Below the pieces are notes generated by a model. It ran no database searches. It was not told where the DNA came from and worked only from the letters and a program-made list of their open reading frames with translations. Source: Anisakis pegreffii (lineage: Eukaryota > Nematoda > Chromadorea > Rhabditida > Anisakidae). From it: a DNA stretch of 64,000 nt. The DNA is taken from the NCBI GenBank assembly GCA_035041965.1, contig JAPYMA010003053.1:372001-436000 (forward strand). The letters are read 5' to 3'. Position numbers and translations under genes: made by a program. Shown here piece by piece: positions 41,819 through 55,700 of the stretch. Every line of letters begins with the position of its first letter. The first letter of the stretch is position 1.

Positions 41819-43013
41819 TCATGATTCGAACGAATGAAGTAGAAACAAGAAAATCGGTGTGAACAGTGCCAATGCAAAGCTGTTTGAGACGGCTCCATTG
41901 CAAAGTGACTCTTCACAACAGCAAACCGTACGCCCACTTGCCGTCGTGCATCCAGTCCTCTAAAACAGTCAGTTCAGTTAGTTTCTTGCAGAACATGTTA
42001 ACAGTGGTGATGAATTTCAGCAATTTCATGCTATAGACGTAGTGGGATTGCGCATTAGCTAAGACTCACTCTACCACTGGTGAAGGCATTGACAAATTGA
42101 AGTGAAACATTTTTGTTTGCGTTAAGAACTCTTTAACTAGGTTTCCACATCAGCATGCATTCAGTTTGATTGATTCATTAAACTGATTCATTCCGGTAAT
42201 CTTGATGTTGCTTTTATCCACCTAATCAGCCATCAATCTATCACATTCATTTCCCAGATGGTATGCAAGGAATTTTTCATCCGGATAAAACGCGAATGGC
42301 CGCTGGCCATGCTTTCGTGCTGATATAAAGCGAAATAGAGCAGTTGTTACCTGACAAGCGCCTGTACTGCCGCATTTTCGCACAATGGTTTTAGCGTCAC
42401 CTAAACACAAAAATGTTCACTCGAATTGTAGTGGTGTTGAATATGTTAGGCCTTCATGAAGCACAGTGACACATCATGTTCCGTTGAAAACGGTTTATGG
42501 AATAGAACTCAGCGATAGTGAGCAGTATTACTTTAGAATGTAATTTGATGAAAAAATTTTCAAACCGCTGTTCACTTCGTAAGGCATTTGCAAAAAATTT
42601 GATGAGTATAACTAATTCTTAAAATGGCGGAGATCGAAAAGTATATTCGAATATGTTCACACTATCGCGTTTCGCATTCATAAGTTCAGAAAGTAACTCA
42701 GTAATATTGACGAGCGAAGTAACTCAGCAATACTGATTGGTAAAATGTTGTTAAATTACTTACAGTAATGGTCAAATTTGTTACCAAAAACAACGATGTG
42801 ATGCAAGACGATTATGTTGTGAAATGCAGAAAGCCAACGAAGAAACTAACCTATATCTGCTTCAGTTTTCATGCAGTGTATTATGTTCGCGTCACATGCG
42901 ATTTCCGTTTGAGGAGCGGAGGCAGCGTCACCGGTTATCGTCTCTTGATAGCACTTGATCGATTTGCTTGAGGCGACCAATGTAATCAACAGAATGATCG
43001 TTATTGAGTGCAT
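41819..43013 (-). CDS. Ly6/three-finger-like GPI-anchored protein, 117 aa
   Basis: Three exons join in phase: 43013-42851, 42400-42351 and 41959-41819. The N-terminus MHSITIILLITLVASSKS is a signal peptide and is followed by KCYQE. Cysteines then fall in a three-finger pattern (IACDANIIHC, IVRKCGSTGAC, RTGCTTASGRTVCCCEESLC), closing with the family hallmark CCxxxxCN. After CNGA a hydrophobic C-terminus (SFALALFTPIFLFLLHSF) suggests GPI-anchor attachment. Nematode Ly6-type proteins sit on the cell surface and some modulate receptors or neuronal function; the partner here is unknown. TGTAAG directly precedes the TG-ATG start, compatible with trans-splicing. Confidence 0.78.
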
Positions 43014-45331
43014 CACTTACAAATAACAAAATTGTTTAGCTGTAATTGATGATATTTGATATGGATGATGTACAGTCGCACTGAAGCAGTAATTTATTAT
43101 TAAGAAAATATCACGAACACAGCATGTCGATTGAAAGTTAAAATACGCCGAACACGAATGGATGCGAAACAAAGAAGAACCTATCAGAACAACCGTGTTA
43201 ATTCAGTCCACGTTTAGATTTTCACTCGACTCTAAAACTGCTTCTCGAGCAAGACTTCAAGACGGACGAGCGCGAATCGCTTCCATGACATCAACAACAA
43301 ACATTGTCCACGGATTCGTCAATCGCTAGAGTGCATGATACAAACCAATTGGTTCACATAATGACTGGTCATAAACGCTTGACGAAAATACGAACTAGCT
43401 CTGATTATCGCCACCATTAGCACGACTAGTTATTTTGATAATCAATGCAAAATGAATGGATTGAATCGACTCGTCAGACCATAAATCTCATCGAGTTGAT
43501 TGTTTCATGCCTACTGTGAAATGATTGATGAACCATTTGCTCTTCAACGTGAAAATGTGTAGAATCGTATAAGTACGAGCAAGAAGGTTTGAAAAGTGAG
43601 AAGTGCATTCCATTTCCGAAAGTACTCTAAACAAATCACGTATAATGCCAATTTTAGTGAGAGAACCAAGCGAAGTCATTTTCCACCGAACAATAAACAT
43701 TTCAGCGCTCACATTAGAAAGTCAGCTCGTACGAAAATTTCAACACCCGAATGTCATTAGCTGAAACGAGTGGAAGCGTGCAACACATTGTAGCGACCAC
43801 AGCAACGATCATATCACTATAAATCCTAATGAGAATTCAGAATCCAGTGATTATTGATAAAGTCACAACCTTTGATTAACATTTTTAATGGATATGATAT
43901 TCAATATCCCATTTGATATTTCGTCGATACCAAATGATAATCAAATGCACCGTTAAGCAACGCATGCGAAAAATGTTCCCCGCAATTCTATCCGTATAAC
44001 TCAGAAATCAACATGCAGCCAACGATTAAAAGTGTCAGGATTAAATCTGTGAAAGGATCCTAGTAGGAGTTTTATTTTCCTTTACGGGAAAATAATCTGT
44101 TATTGTTCCTTCCCCCTCTGTCTGTTCTTCTTCGCTAGAAGGGAACTCTTTTAATGTAGATGAAAACCTCAAAGTGTGCGGAAGTGAGGTTGGCTGCACA
44201 TTCACTGGCGAACCAACCGAATCTCATAACAACAGGCGTTCTCAGCAAAATGAATGCAGTTTAGCAGTAATTAACCAGAAAATTATGAAAATGGAACGAT
44301 TGTCCACCTGAAAAATCCAGAAATTGAGTTTAACAGTTTTTTTCCATTACCTATGAAAACATCGTCCACGATTTGCCTCACACGTTAATAAGTTTCACAG
44401 TCCCTTGCAAACAATGAACATTTTGAGGTGAATTCAGTAAAACACAGTTCGATGCATGTTCGGCTTAAAATGAGCATAAAAGATCGCATGAGCGCAAAAT
44501 ATTTCGAGTAGCACCGAGATCAGACCTCATTCGCCTAAACTCCACTAAGATCCCCGCTGGAGACCTCATTATGATGTGTAAAAACTCTCTATGATGTGCT
44601 AGAGCTACTGCCTGAACTGCACCATCAACTAGAGATGCCTAGAATGCACGAGCTTCAGTATTTTTCATTTGCATCCTCTCATAATGCTATACACGCAATA
44701 TTTGTGGTAGCAAAACGGGATCGCTTTATCTTGTAACAAATAAAACTTAAAGAAGGTGACACACTTCATTATGATAAAAATTTATCGGGAAAAAAGCATC
44801 TTCATTAACACATTCAATTAAATACATATATACTCGTATGTATATGAGCCAAACACAGTCGTAAATTGCTATTGTGTTGAATGATTTTCATAGAAAACTC
44901 CTGAATCGAACAAAATCTGTTACCATAGGAACGAGCAAATGGGTTTCTCAAACGCATAAATTTTGATTAGATTATTTCCTTTTTCCTCGCTCATCGGAAT
45001 GTCAACGCGTAAACGCATTTTCGTCTGTTCATTGTGGTAGATCGCAATGATTTGTTCAGCTGATGCTTCAAAGTTTCAAAAAATCAGCAGTAAGTTGAAG
45101 GAAATGGCGAGTCGAATCAAATTCTCTACATCGATTGGTCGAGAACAAATTTTTAGCCGTACAAATTTAGGAATTCCATTCAGAATCTTTCATAAGATTT
45201 TCTACAAAGCACAAGAAATTTCAAAGTTCTAGACGTAATTTGATAGAAAATTTCGTCTGTGGTGTTTTGAATGAAACTTATTTGCATTCCAAAAACAGCA
45301 CATTCCAGAATCTTTGCTTTTTCGAAACCGT
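43014..45331. other. Intergenic, nothing recognised
   Basis: 2.3 kb of AT-rich DNA between two minus-strand genes, holding the bestrophin 3' flank on the right and the Ly6-like promoter on the left. Open frames here are short and unsupported. Confidence 0.45.
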
Positions 45332-48300
45332 TCAGACATCGCTGACATATTCGACGGGTTTGCTGAATACTGCACTAGTTAAAGCTCGGCGCCGAATTTC
45401 GCGCGTCGGAACGTCTACGGTGGCCGCTTTTTGCACACGTGACTGCCCCGCTGCGATCTCTATTCCGCCGGAATTTTCCTTAATCGAAATCTCAACGTCA
45501 CTCTCAGAAACGCGGTCTACAGAAAACCGCTTATTCCCCTCATCTTCTGCCTTCTGATCGCTCATTTTGGTTCGATCGTTTACGTTCAAATTATCGTTAT
45601 CATCTTTCAGAGCCATGCCCTCTTTCATGATATAAACTTTCGCTTCGTCGTCTCCTTCGGTCGTGTTGAAAACTTTACTCTTGTTTCCATCGTCTAGGCC
45701 TTCACGGTGATTGTTTTCATCTGCATGATCTGCATCGTTCAGGATGTCTATCGTGCCCTTAAAACAGAATTTTTAATGAATTTATATTCCTCACTGTCAT
45801 CATATAAGCAATAACAAATGAATGATAAAACTTGCTGAAAACAACAAGTACACGTAGTATTTCATGAAGCCTGATACAAATTCATTAACGAGAATGAATA
45901 TAAATTGCCCCATCAGCCAATCAGCAAACCAGACGAGTGCATACAATTTTATTTCTGTCGTTGTCAACAACAAGCACTTATGATATCGTGATGATTATTG
46001 GCATACATGTTGAAATTAGTATGAAGTTGGATATTCGCCGGAGGTAAATTTAATTGGAACGGCTATCAGATGATTACGTTTGCTTCAAAAACACATTACA
46101 TTTACCTCGCTGCTGAGAACAGATGGCAACGATATTCCCAAATCGCGTAGAGTTGCTCGTTTCATTTCTTCAGGCTGGTTTATGGTCAGATTGGTTAGAT
46201 CCTCCTCTTCAACTGTGCTAAGGACCTTCACGGGTGATTGCGAACTATGAATTTCTGTACTCAATTGACCGTGGAATGAACCGAGCCTAGTCGGTCTTTG
46301 TAACGGTACATCTTGCGATAGATGACGCAAACCCTCTAAAGAGACTGGCTAAACTGATCGAATTTTCCCATTTTATCACAAAAATAGTGCAGGATTTCAA
46401 TATTTGATCTTTAATTCGAACAAATTTCATGAAATCTCCTATTAGAAAATGTTGAGAAACCTCTGGAATGGCGACGCGAATGTGGTGGAGTAGGGTACGG
46501 TGACGGTATTGTAGCTGCAATATTCATCTTTTCAATCAACTTTCTGATTTCATTTGGCTATTCTTTGACACGAAGCGTTTGCCATGAACCACTATTGTCA
46601 TTCCACCTCGGTCACCGTTAACAATCAACCGAGATCGATTGAAAAATTCAGTAGGGTTCATTTTTATGTGGCACAAAAGCGTAACATTGCTATCTGCTTA
46701 AAGACTAAAACCATAACGAACCTCTCGACTGACGCCGCGAGCATGGTTGTGAAGAATAGAACGCAATTGATGGATCATATATAGCACCTGCAACATTTCT
46801 TTTTTTGGCATTGCAATTCAAATGATCCTGCTCAATAATCAGCCATATTCAACGAAATATCACCGAAGCCGATTACAATTGAAATACACTTCACTAATAT
46901 CAGCTAGTGTTTTCACGGGCGCAAGTCATGATCGAGTTTAATCAAAAGCATCGACACAGTGTTTGAGCAACTCACTAAATGACATCTCGATAAAAATTTG
47001 TATTCTAAACAAAATTAGTTCATGAGTATAGTACATGAAACCCTTAACCCATAATCAATGATTTTGGTCAAAGTTAAGAGAACGTACTGATTCCGCCGTT
47101 TGTATGTCCGTCAAGCACTGCCATTGCTGATGCTTGCCTGACCATGTTCGATGCTGACTTCCTTCCAGGCCTTGAGGATAGTGCATTTTTCCGTCTACGA
47201 TGACTACCTTGTTCAAGGTCATTGATTGCGAATTCAGATTGAAAGAATGATCTCGATGGTGCTTCCACAGTTGAAACAGCCCTCCTTCACTACCTCAGAT
47301 GAATCGTATGAGCACAAGTTGTGTCGTAAAACAATGAATGTTCTAAGCGATAATCAGAAACATGAAAGGAACACGAACAGATTCGAAAGTTATCAATTTT
47401 AAAGCAAAAACGAAAAGTCAGTTGTGAATTCACTGATAAAAAATATTCAATGAGCAATCGGATTACTCTATCAAAACAGCAAAAGCAACGTGGCATATGA
47501 TCTGCTTGTGTTAGGAAAGTGTTAGAAAGATAATGAGAATTATTGAACCATGACAAGATTTATGGCCAAAATGAGCATAAATTTTCTCCTGGACAAAGGG
47601 ATCTTCCTGAGTAAGAACAATCGAAATACTCAGCTACCGTCCATTCCAGTGAAGACGATCGGTGAGTCTTGAGAATTTCCATCGTCTCGAAAAACTTCTG
47701 GCAAGGGATCGTGTCGAACTTCGCGCACTCTCATCGAGTGATTTGCGAACGACCATTTTTGGCTCCTCAGTTGATATACTGAAAATTGTCAGAATTGATT
47801 ATGAGCGGAAAATTTTGAAATTGCTGATGAAACCGATGAGAAGAGACTCATCATTACTAGTCTCAATAATAAAATTTATTCGCATGTCAATATGTATAAC
47901 ATAGTTCTGTACAAAATATTACTGTATGGCGAATATATGCCCCAACTATTGCTGGGGAGGAAGAAAAGATTATCAGCGGTCTTCCAGTAACTGATCAGTT
48001 CGACTAGTGAGTTTCATTGGTTTTATCAAAGGTATATAGATCATGCTTGGATTCATTTGATGTGAAGCACAGTTTCTACACCTTATGATGCACTATCACT
48101 GCAAGTCGCTCAAATGGTGCATGTTAGCTTGGAATCATCCAAAGAGTACAACCCACTTACTTGGCTTGCGTTGCAGAGCCAACGAGTGGATTGACTGGTT
48201 GTTGAAGGGATTCTTTCGAGTACATCGGTTCGACCTTATCGCTTGACCAAAACATATCCTTCTCCAATCTCGGTGCATCGTTTGATGCATCATCCACTAT

Positions 48301-51300
48301 ACACAACGCTGTCTGATTGAAGGGTGTCAATCATGAGTCATTTTCATTCTTATTTCCATTGGATTGATCTAGCTGCTGATCATGTATCGCACAAAACAAC
48401 TAGGATCGAAACCTAATCAAGTAATGAACAGGATGAGGTTGATGAGACCTAAGTTTTTGCATGCGACGCTTTTGGTAATGGTGGCGTTTTCAATTCAGTC
48501 TGAACCTTTGACGACCAATGATTGGATTGAGAAATTCTTACAGCGAGGTTTTTATCGAGTAAATAATTGCACTCGAAATCATCGTCGTCTTCACCGAACG
48601 GATTCAGAAGACCTTCAGCCACCTTCATCCATCCAACCAAAATCAAAAATTCCATCATCGTCATAAGTGGCAGTGTTAGATCAATCTTAAACCAATAAAG
48701 TGAAATCGCAATCACTTCGCTTAACGATAAACATTTTGCCATCTCCACAAACATTCTCCGCTATGATGTGTGGACCTTTCAAACTGTCAATTGGATTGTT
48801 TCTTATGAATGGTACTCAAAAAATGATGAAGTTAATGGCATGCAATAAATTCAAAAATCAAGATGCACATACACTACTTTTATTCGGAGCATCACGCTCA
48901 GTGATAATGAATTGTCGCGAAAGCAAACAAAGTGCGAAGTATAGATAAACAGCCAGGAAGACCAGCTGAAATCATTGGATCGCTGTTATTTGTCGCTGAA
49001 CAGCATAAATAATCATTTTCAGCTCTTAATTGAAGAAATGTATCCAGTAAGAAGCAAACACCTCAAAATGCAACAAAATTTTCCTAGAACCTTACGAGTA
49101 GCGCTATCTAAACGTGCCAATTTATATAAAACATTGCGTTCATCATTAAGGAAAACATTATGTAGGACGTTTTTGATACTCGCATATTTTCTCTTGGTTC
49201 TAAAATGTGAAGTCGATGCGTTTCATACCAAAACTAAAAACACTCAGCTATGAAATATGTTTCATTGGAATAATCTTCGAGTACTAGCCACTATATTTGT
49301 TCAGTATACCGAATGTATATTTTAGGGATGAAAGCTTATCTTCCCATAATGCATGTCCTCGCTGGAAGAATATGTGCTTTTGTAAACTACAGGCAAGGAA
49401 TGTGCGATATAGCAAACAAAAAAAGAATTTACGGCCTTATCGCCGTACCATTTTTGGTCTTTTCACACAATGAGAGCAACTTTAATCATGTGAACAGCTA
49501 GACACCTTAATCACATGAACACAGCTAAACACCTTAATCAATTGTATCTTTCTTAACAACATTCAAATTGTTGTGTTGCTCGGATACACAGAAACAATGC
49601 ACTTACTACAGAAAAATGTGTGGTTTTTATCGAGAACAATGCGAGTCTCTAAAGCATACATGGAAACTGAACGTTTACTATCATCACGAACTAAGCGCAT
49701 TAGAGTCCTTTTCATTATGTACTTAAAGTACTTCACATTTATAAACATTAATATATCTAGCAATGATAAGTGTATGATGTCATGTACAGCGAATGACGAA
49801 TAACCTGCGGATAAGCCAGCGGAACTGGAACCCAATCGTAATTGCATAACATTTGTATATTATACCGATAAAACTTGACTTCCTGAAATTTCCTATCGCA
49901 TCACAACGCAGTTGCTTTGTTATCTTAATTGTTCCAATGAGCGGAACGGAACATTCGAACTGCGTGAAACGGTGCCCATAAAATGATTTGAGTCACATTT
50001 CGGAGTTATGAAGAACGCTTGAAGTTCGAAAAATAAACAAGAATTTGTAATGTTGCGTGGTCAAGGGACGTGTGATCACAGAGTACATGATCGAGAGGTA
50101 AACGAACATCACAGAGCTTGTTTGCGAACGAATCGCTGGGAACTTTGCCCTCTTTCCGGGCACGAAAGATGAGGGCGTAGATCCAGTTGATTGGTACCCA
50201 ATATTTGTCATAATTTATGTCGATTGATTCCAGTTTCTCCTTCTCATGTTCCAGCATGAAACCTGCAAACGGGGAGTTTTCTTCAGGATCTAATTTCACG
50301 TCAACGATTCGCTAGCGCGTGTAGCTGTTTTCCGGCAAACTATTGAAGAATAATTGATTTGATGATCACCATTGAGCAATTCGCAAATTTCAACATTTCC
50401 ATATTATTTCATTCACTGAATTCACAATGAAAGAAACTTGTGTTCCTAATATTAGACTAGGAATCGGTTGAACGAAAACCAACCAGCTTGAACAATACTT
50501 TCGTATGTCGGAAAACGTTTCCTTACACGAACACTAATATCTCTATAAACGAGCAATTGTGTTAGGCATAAATATCTGGCCATCGTTCGTCTCAATATTC
50601 GGCACTCATCATCAGTACCGTATACGTAACCACCAATGTAGATTGCAGGACTGAAACAACAACACCTTCATCGATAATAGTGATTCATATCCGCAATTCT
50701 TTGCGTCATTCTGCTTGCTTTTACACAAATTAATCATCATGTATATAAGGCCGGAAATAAAATCCCTGAACCGTATTCCTCAGGTTCGTGAACTCAATTG
50801 AACTCTTCATAAGCAACTAACTAGTGGAGAATATGAAGTGTCTGAGATCGAAATGATAATTTCTAAGGGTTATGCAGAAGTACGCATTTTAGCGCACATA
50901 ATCAGTTTCTAATAATTGATGAAGTACAATTGAATTCCATCTTCACAGGCTGAATTTGTTCATCGAATTGATTTTGAAGATGGTTTACGAGCAAGCGAAA
51001 TTCATTTCACGAATACTTGTTGAAATCTCCGGCAAATTACCTGTCAACGAATCCCATATTTTGAAACAACACCGACCATCGAGTGACGATTGTTTGCACG
51101 AAAAACCCAAGCATAAACGTGAGTGGTATGTAGTTGAGACGAGTATCAATATAAAGTGCTATGTTCTCAAATGTTCTAGAAAGTATCTTCATCAGTTCAA
51201 TAAATATTATGGTTGTGAAACAGTTCATCTTGGTGAATATTTAGTAGATGTAAATTTTTTTGGAACGGTTTCTTTGAATTCCATGAGAGTCGCTACTCAT

Positions 51301-51518
51301 ATTGACCATCGAAACGCTTGATAAATGACTTACACTTTTTGCTCTGGAGTAAGAAAGTAGGGTGTTCGATAGAAGAATGTGATGATCAAATAGAGAATGG
51401 TCCATACGAACAGTTCTTTAAGGCACTGCTTCCAGACACTACCTTTCCAACGAAAAATTACACGGAAAAAATTGAGTGGCGATGCGGTAGCAACATCGAG
51501 ATTATAAGAAATTGTCAT
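45332..51518 (-). CDS. Bestrophin-family chloride channel, 713 aa
   Basis: Thirteen exons join in phase: 51518-51334, 51175-51041, 50650-50484, 50262-50108, 49882-49805, 48965-48873, 48685-48542, 48312-48161, 47951-47913, 47778-47638, 47284-47088, 46335-46106, 45757-45332. The start [20 protein letters not shown] and [18 protein letters not shown] are canonical. The pore neck residues appear as I78, F82 and F86 in [20 protein letters not shown], and the calcium clasp as [13 protein letters not shown] (about 298-309). Also present are [32 protein letters not shown] and [10 protein letters not shown]. The family forms pentameric, calcium-gated anion channels. Residues beyond about 370 form a long Ser/Glu/Lys-rich, probably disordered cytoplasmic tail. 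The acceptor of exon 11 is weak and could be 3 nt further on. Confidence 0.92.
47540..47606 (-). CDS. Possible alternative terminal exon of the bestrophin gene
   Basis: This exon follows a strong TTACTCAG acceptor inside the intron between exons 10 and 11. It joins exon 10 in phase and encodes [20 protein letters not shown] plus two residues before a TAA. Using it would end the protein at about 451 residues with a hydrophobic C-terminus and remove the long tail. It may equally be an unused cryptic site. Confidence 0.35.
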
Positions 51519-52749
51519 GCTTTCGCATTTGAAAAACAAAACTATCAATTGCAGCACTTCAGTTTCGTCAGTGTGTTCACGTCTTGTTGTAACTGAAAGC
51601 GCAAAAATGAAAAAAACCATATAATGAAACGAAGCGAGCTGGCGAAGAGGTAAAGCATCAAGTTCAATCCTCTAATTTTTCAAAATAAAAAGGCTTGTGT
51701 AGATGTTCAATTGCGAACTGAAGTGATCACAAAAATAAAATTCCCACGATTAACATTCAGCATGAAAACGTCACAGAAATGCAGCCAAAACATGTGATCC
51801 TCGATTAGAATCAATTTCACTGCCCGTGATCAAGATTTAAAATGAACCGATTCTGACTAAACTCGATTACTTGATTAGGAATGCTAGTGCAATCGATAAG
51901 CTGCTGCGTTCACTAAAGACATAAACATTCAAGCGCATTAAAACGTCTCGTAATCAAAAGAACACAATTCAATAGACTCGCATCGAATTGTACGTTGGAA
52001 TTTTATGTTTGATAGAAACCACCTTAAATGCTTGTTGTTGACTTTCTATCCGTCTCACCCCCCAAAAAAAACAACGCTCACATGATTGTGCATTTCAAAA
52101 GTTTCTCTCTATTTCCACTTTATTCCACCCATTCAACAGTATAACTTTAATGTGATGACTATTTGATAAAAACGTTTCAATCTCAACAACACGGTTTGCA
52201 CTTACAATGCCCAATTTATGTTCTCGATCAATGACTTCATAACAAATGAATCATTAGCGAAAATGCTTAGAACTAGCCAGAACTCATTTCCGACCTCGCT
52301 GACAGCCGGCCGCAATTTATTAATGCATAAATGAATTCCATTACTCACGCTTCGAAAAGCCATAATTACTTCATTGTAGAAATACTTCTTAATCGGCAAA
52401 GCTTTCTTATAACACCATCGAACAAGTATATATAAACCTTAAAACACCTTTCGTCGTGATAGCATTCACTGCACGCTCATGTTCTATCGTTATGAGGTGT
52501 TGCATAGCTATTCGTTGTCGAAGATTTTAGACGAGGTTTCAAATCCTTTGGAAAGTGGCGTATTATCGTTAGGCAATTATCGCACTGATGACCGAGTGTC
52601 TCCTAAAAGTACTTGCTCTTCCTCAGTTTGATTTCAATCATTTCAGTCCACATCAACCAACTGAATCATTTATTTATGTATCAAGGACCTATAACTTACT
52701 GTTCTTGCAGGTCACCTACGAAAAACGCACATCGCAACGGAAAGATAGT
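51519..52749. other. Divergent promoter region between bestrophin and GGT
   Basis: 1.2 kb separating the bestrophin start (minus) from the first GGT coding exon (plus). A TTCTTGCAG acceptor at 52703-52711, 38 nt before the GGT ATG, may be a trans-splice site. No regulatory motif could be assigned. Confidence 0.5.
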
Positions 52750-55700
52750 ATGAGCGATTCGGTGAATTGCACTGAGGAAATCGTCTCGAATCCAATCAAC
52801 AGATCAAAAGGAGTAAAACTTGTATGCGACCGAGAGACGAATATGAGCGTACCGGTGAGATCTGTTGCAGTCACCACAAGGTACCACAATTTGCAGTGCC
52901 GTCCTCTCACCTTACAATTAGCAGCTTCCCATGTTTGCCTGTTACAGGACTTAGCAAACCCAGCTACCTCCATGCGTGCCTTTTGGCAGATATCTACTGT
53001 CTTTTATTGCTTTTCCGATAGTTTAAGCTACCTGAAGACGATATCCTCCAGACTGTGATATTTTCGTTCCAACTGAGTTGTTCCATTCCTGCTCTGTTCA
53101 AAAGAATAGAACAGAATAACTGCATTAGAAAAGACTTACGGAATAGGACAAAACAGAACAGCTCTTAAAGTGAAAAACAAAATAGTTGAAACAGCAGAAC
53201 AGAACAGAATGGAACAGTTTGTCAAAAGTTTGAAACAACAAGAAAACACTCCTTCCAAAATATGGACGATCGTAATTTTGCGCTGTTGCTCTGTGACAGA
53301 GCAAATGTTGAAGAATGGTTCAAACGGTAACCATGTGCTTCTTGAATATGACTCAACGAATAGACAGCACGGTTATGTTCTAATCCAAAAATGTTGGTTA
53401 TGTTCTGATTGAAAACTACCAACTTAAAATCCTATACATAACAAGCAGGAGGTGAAAGGTTTTGCATTAGAGCTACATAATGGCCAGGGCCAATTTTTCG
53501 GAATTTATTTTGGTTGAAGCATATGCGATCAGTAGCATGTTTTGAGTATACGGCTGAATCTCTTTGACTGAGTAACGTTCACTCTCTCAGTGAAAACTTA
53601 AGTTTCAGTGTGTTCCTAATTTTGCGCAGAAATCCAAAAATGTTGGTGTTCATTTATTAAGAGTTTGCATTTTTCTGCATAACGGTTTGATTGCCAAATT
53701 GGTGTTATTCGTTGATTCAGAGAGGTCGATCAGGTGGATGGGTCAAGTGAATATGAATATCAGTCACTTTCGAGCGATGATATTCTCCGAGAGATGAAAA
53801 GTGAGAAATTGAAAATTTTCCTACAGAACGCTTCCGCTGAGTGAGTATTTTCAGAATCATACCGGCGTTATCCAGTTCATTCGTTTTTTTCGAAGATTAT
53901 AATTTCATATTTTACAAACAGTTTACATTTTAGAACGCTTCGACAGTTAGAAGCAAGTTCAGTGCTCAATATTTCCTGAACGAAAATTTGGTTGATGCAA
54001 TTCTCAATCCAGCATGAAAGTGAGGCCACCAACTGTTCACAGTGGCGATTAATGTCGTGAAATCAAATTTGACAATCCCAACAACGATTGCCATTTTCAG
54101 TTGAAATTATTGAAAAATGACTGGCTCAACGCATGGGTTGATTATCAAAACGTGTGAAATTGTTATTTATTGGATTGAACTATCGAAAAATTTATTCGTA
54201 TCGTTGATTGATAAACTCGTTTTTGTGACAATAAAGAATAATGAATTGTCCATCGATTAATTTAACAATTGATTGGGTTGAATCGGTATTCTGCATACTC
54301 ATCATCGTTCAAACTTGTTTCTTCTTATCAAAATTAATTGTCAAATAGTCACAGTCGACAATAAAGTAGCAAAATTATCAAGTGAAGCTTGGCCTTTCAA
54401 ACGCTTCCATATTGATCCTTCTCGTACTCCCATCATCAGTCCCTCGCTTGAATGGAGTGTTCCATGTTGAATTCCACAAATCAAACGTATGCACTAAGGA
54501 AACGAGGTATGCCTTATTCCTGATTCAGATTAATCAAAACTGCCCCACAGATGCAATGAAGTTGCACGATCGGCACCAGTCTTGCTCTTGCATGAGCTGG
54601 GTTATTCTCACTCTTAATCGCATCCGATGTGAAGGATATTCAGAGAGAATAGGTATCAAAATGTGGTCTTTACGCAACAAATTCTCAGTTGTTCAGTGCA
54701 CACTTGAATTCCGTATCATTCTCAAGCTGAAAGCAGGCAGCACTTAAGGGCTGCTTAATGCTGTCATTATGAGCTTTACATGAAATGTTGGTCATTTATG
54801 GGTGATTGATGAAAAGTGCTGAGAACACTTGAAATGGAGCAAATAATGTTGCGAATTCGGATCGTTATGCTGCTCACTGCCGTATGGCAATCAACGAAAC
54901 AACCGGGAAAATTGACAGAATGTGATAGGGTGCATTCTGAGTTGAGTGTTCATTTTCGAACAAATACGCACTAATTTTCCAACATTCAGGTTCACACTGA
55001 CTACAAAACGTTTCAATATGGCAGACAACCGAACGAATCTAATCCATAGCCATCGTATCTTATTCGCTGATATTCATTTCAAGACAAAAAGAAAATTTCA
55101 TTCTTTACACTTCAAGATTTTCTAGTTTCCATTAAAATTCACACTTCAAATGCTCCTTTAGTGTACTTTACCGTACCGATTGATGTTTACCTTGAAATCA
55201 TTTGCTCTGGACTAGTTGAGTCGTTAAATATGAGATGTTATTAATTGCATCTTTTTAGTGGACTAATGAAGTTTTCAAGAGGAGCAAAAAACAACTGCAC
55301 TATGCTAGCATAGGTCGGTAACTGCTTAAAAACGTTCGTCACAAATTGACTTCTCGGAATAATTTTAATTGGATAACGATCATTTGTAGTTGTGCACATT
55401 TGTTAAGTATTAAGCGAAGAGGAGTGGATAATATGACATCTCAACCGGTTGTATTGAAAAGACAACCAATTGTGATGATGGTTATTGAAGGTATGAAGGC
55501 GCTACCCACACGTCTTTAGTTATTATAATACTATCACGCACATATACACAATTATTATGACCATATTAATGACTCCAGTTTCTCGTTTATCAATCGCTAT
55601 TGTTTTATCGCGTTTCTTCATTTGTACTTTTTGTCATTTCCAATTATCAATGCACTTCTCAAACGCAATCATTATTTGTGACGTTTCAACTTTTCGGGAT

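Noticed and set aside
52588..52749. Upstream ATG extending the first GGT exon
   Set aside because: A TTCTTGCAG acceptor at 52711 lies between it and the conserved-looking part, so the upstream codons are probably outron or intron; the ATG at 52750 is preferred.
54382..54747. 121-codon frame with a hydrophobic start in the GGT intron
   Set aside because: The apparent start is GTG, not ATG, there is no acceptor that fits, and the rest shows no family or splice continuity.
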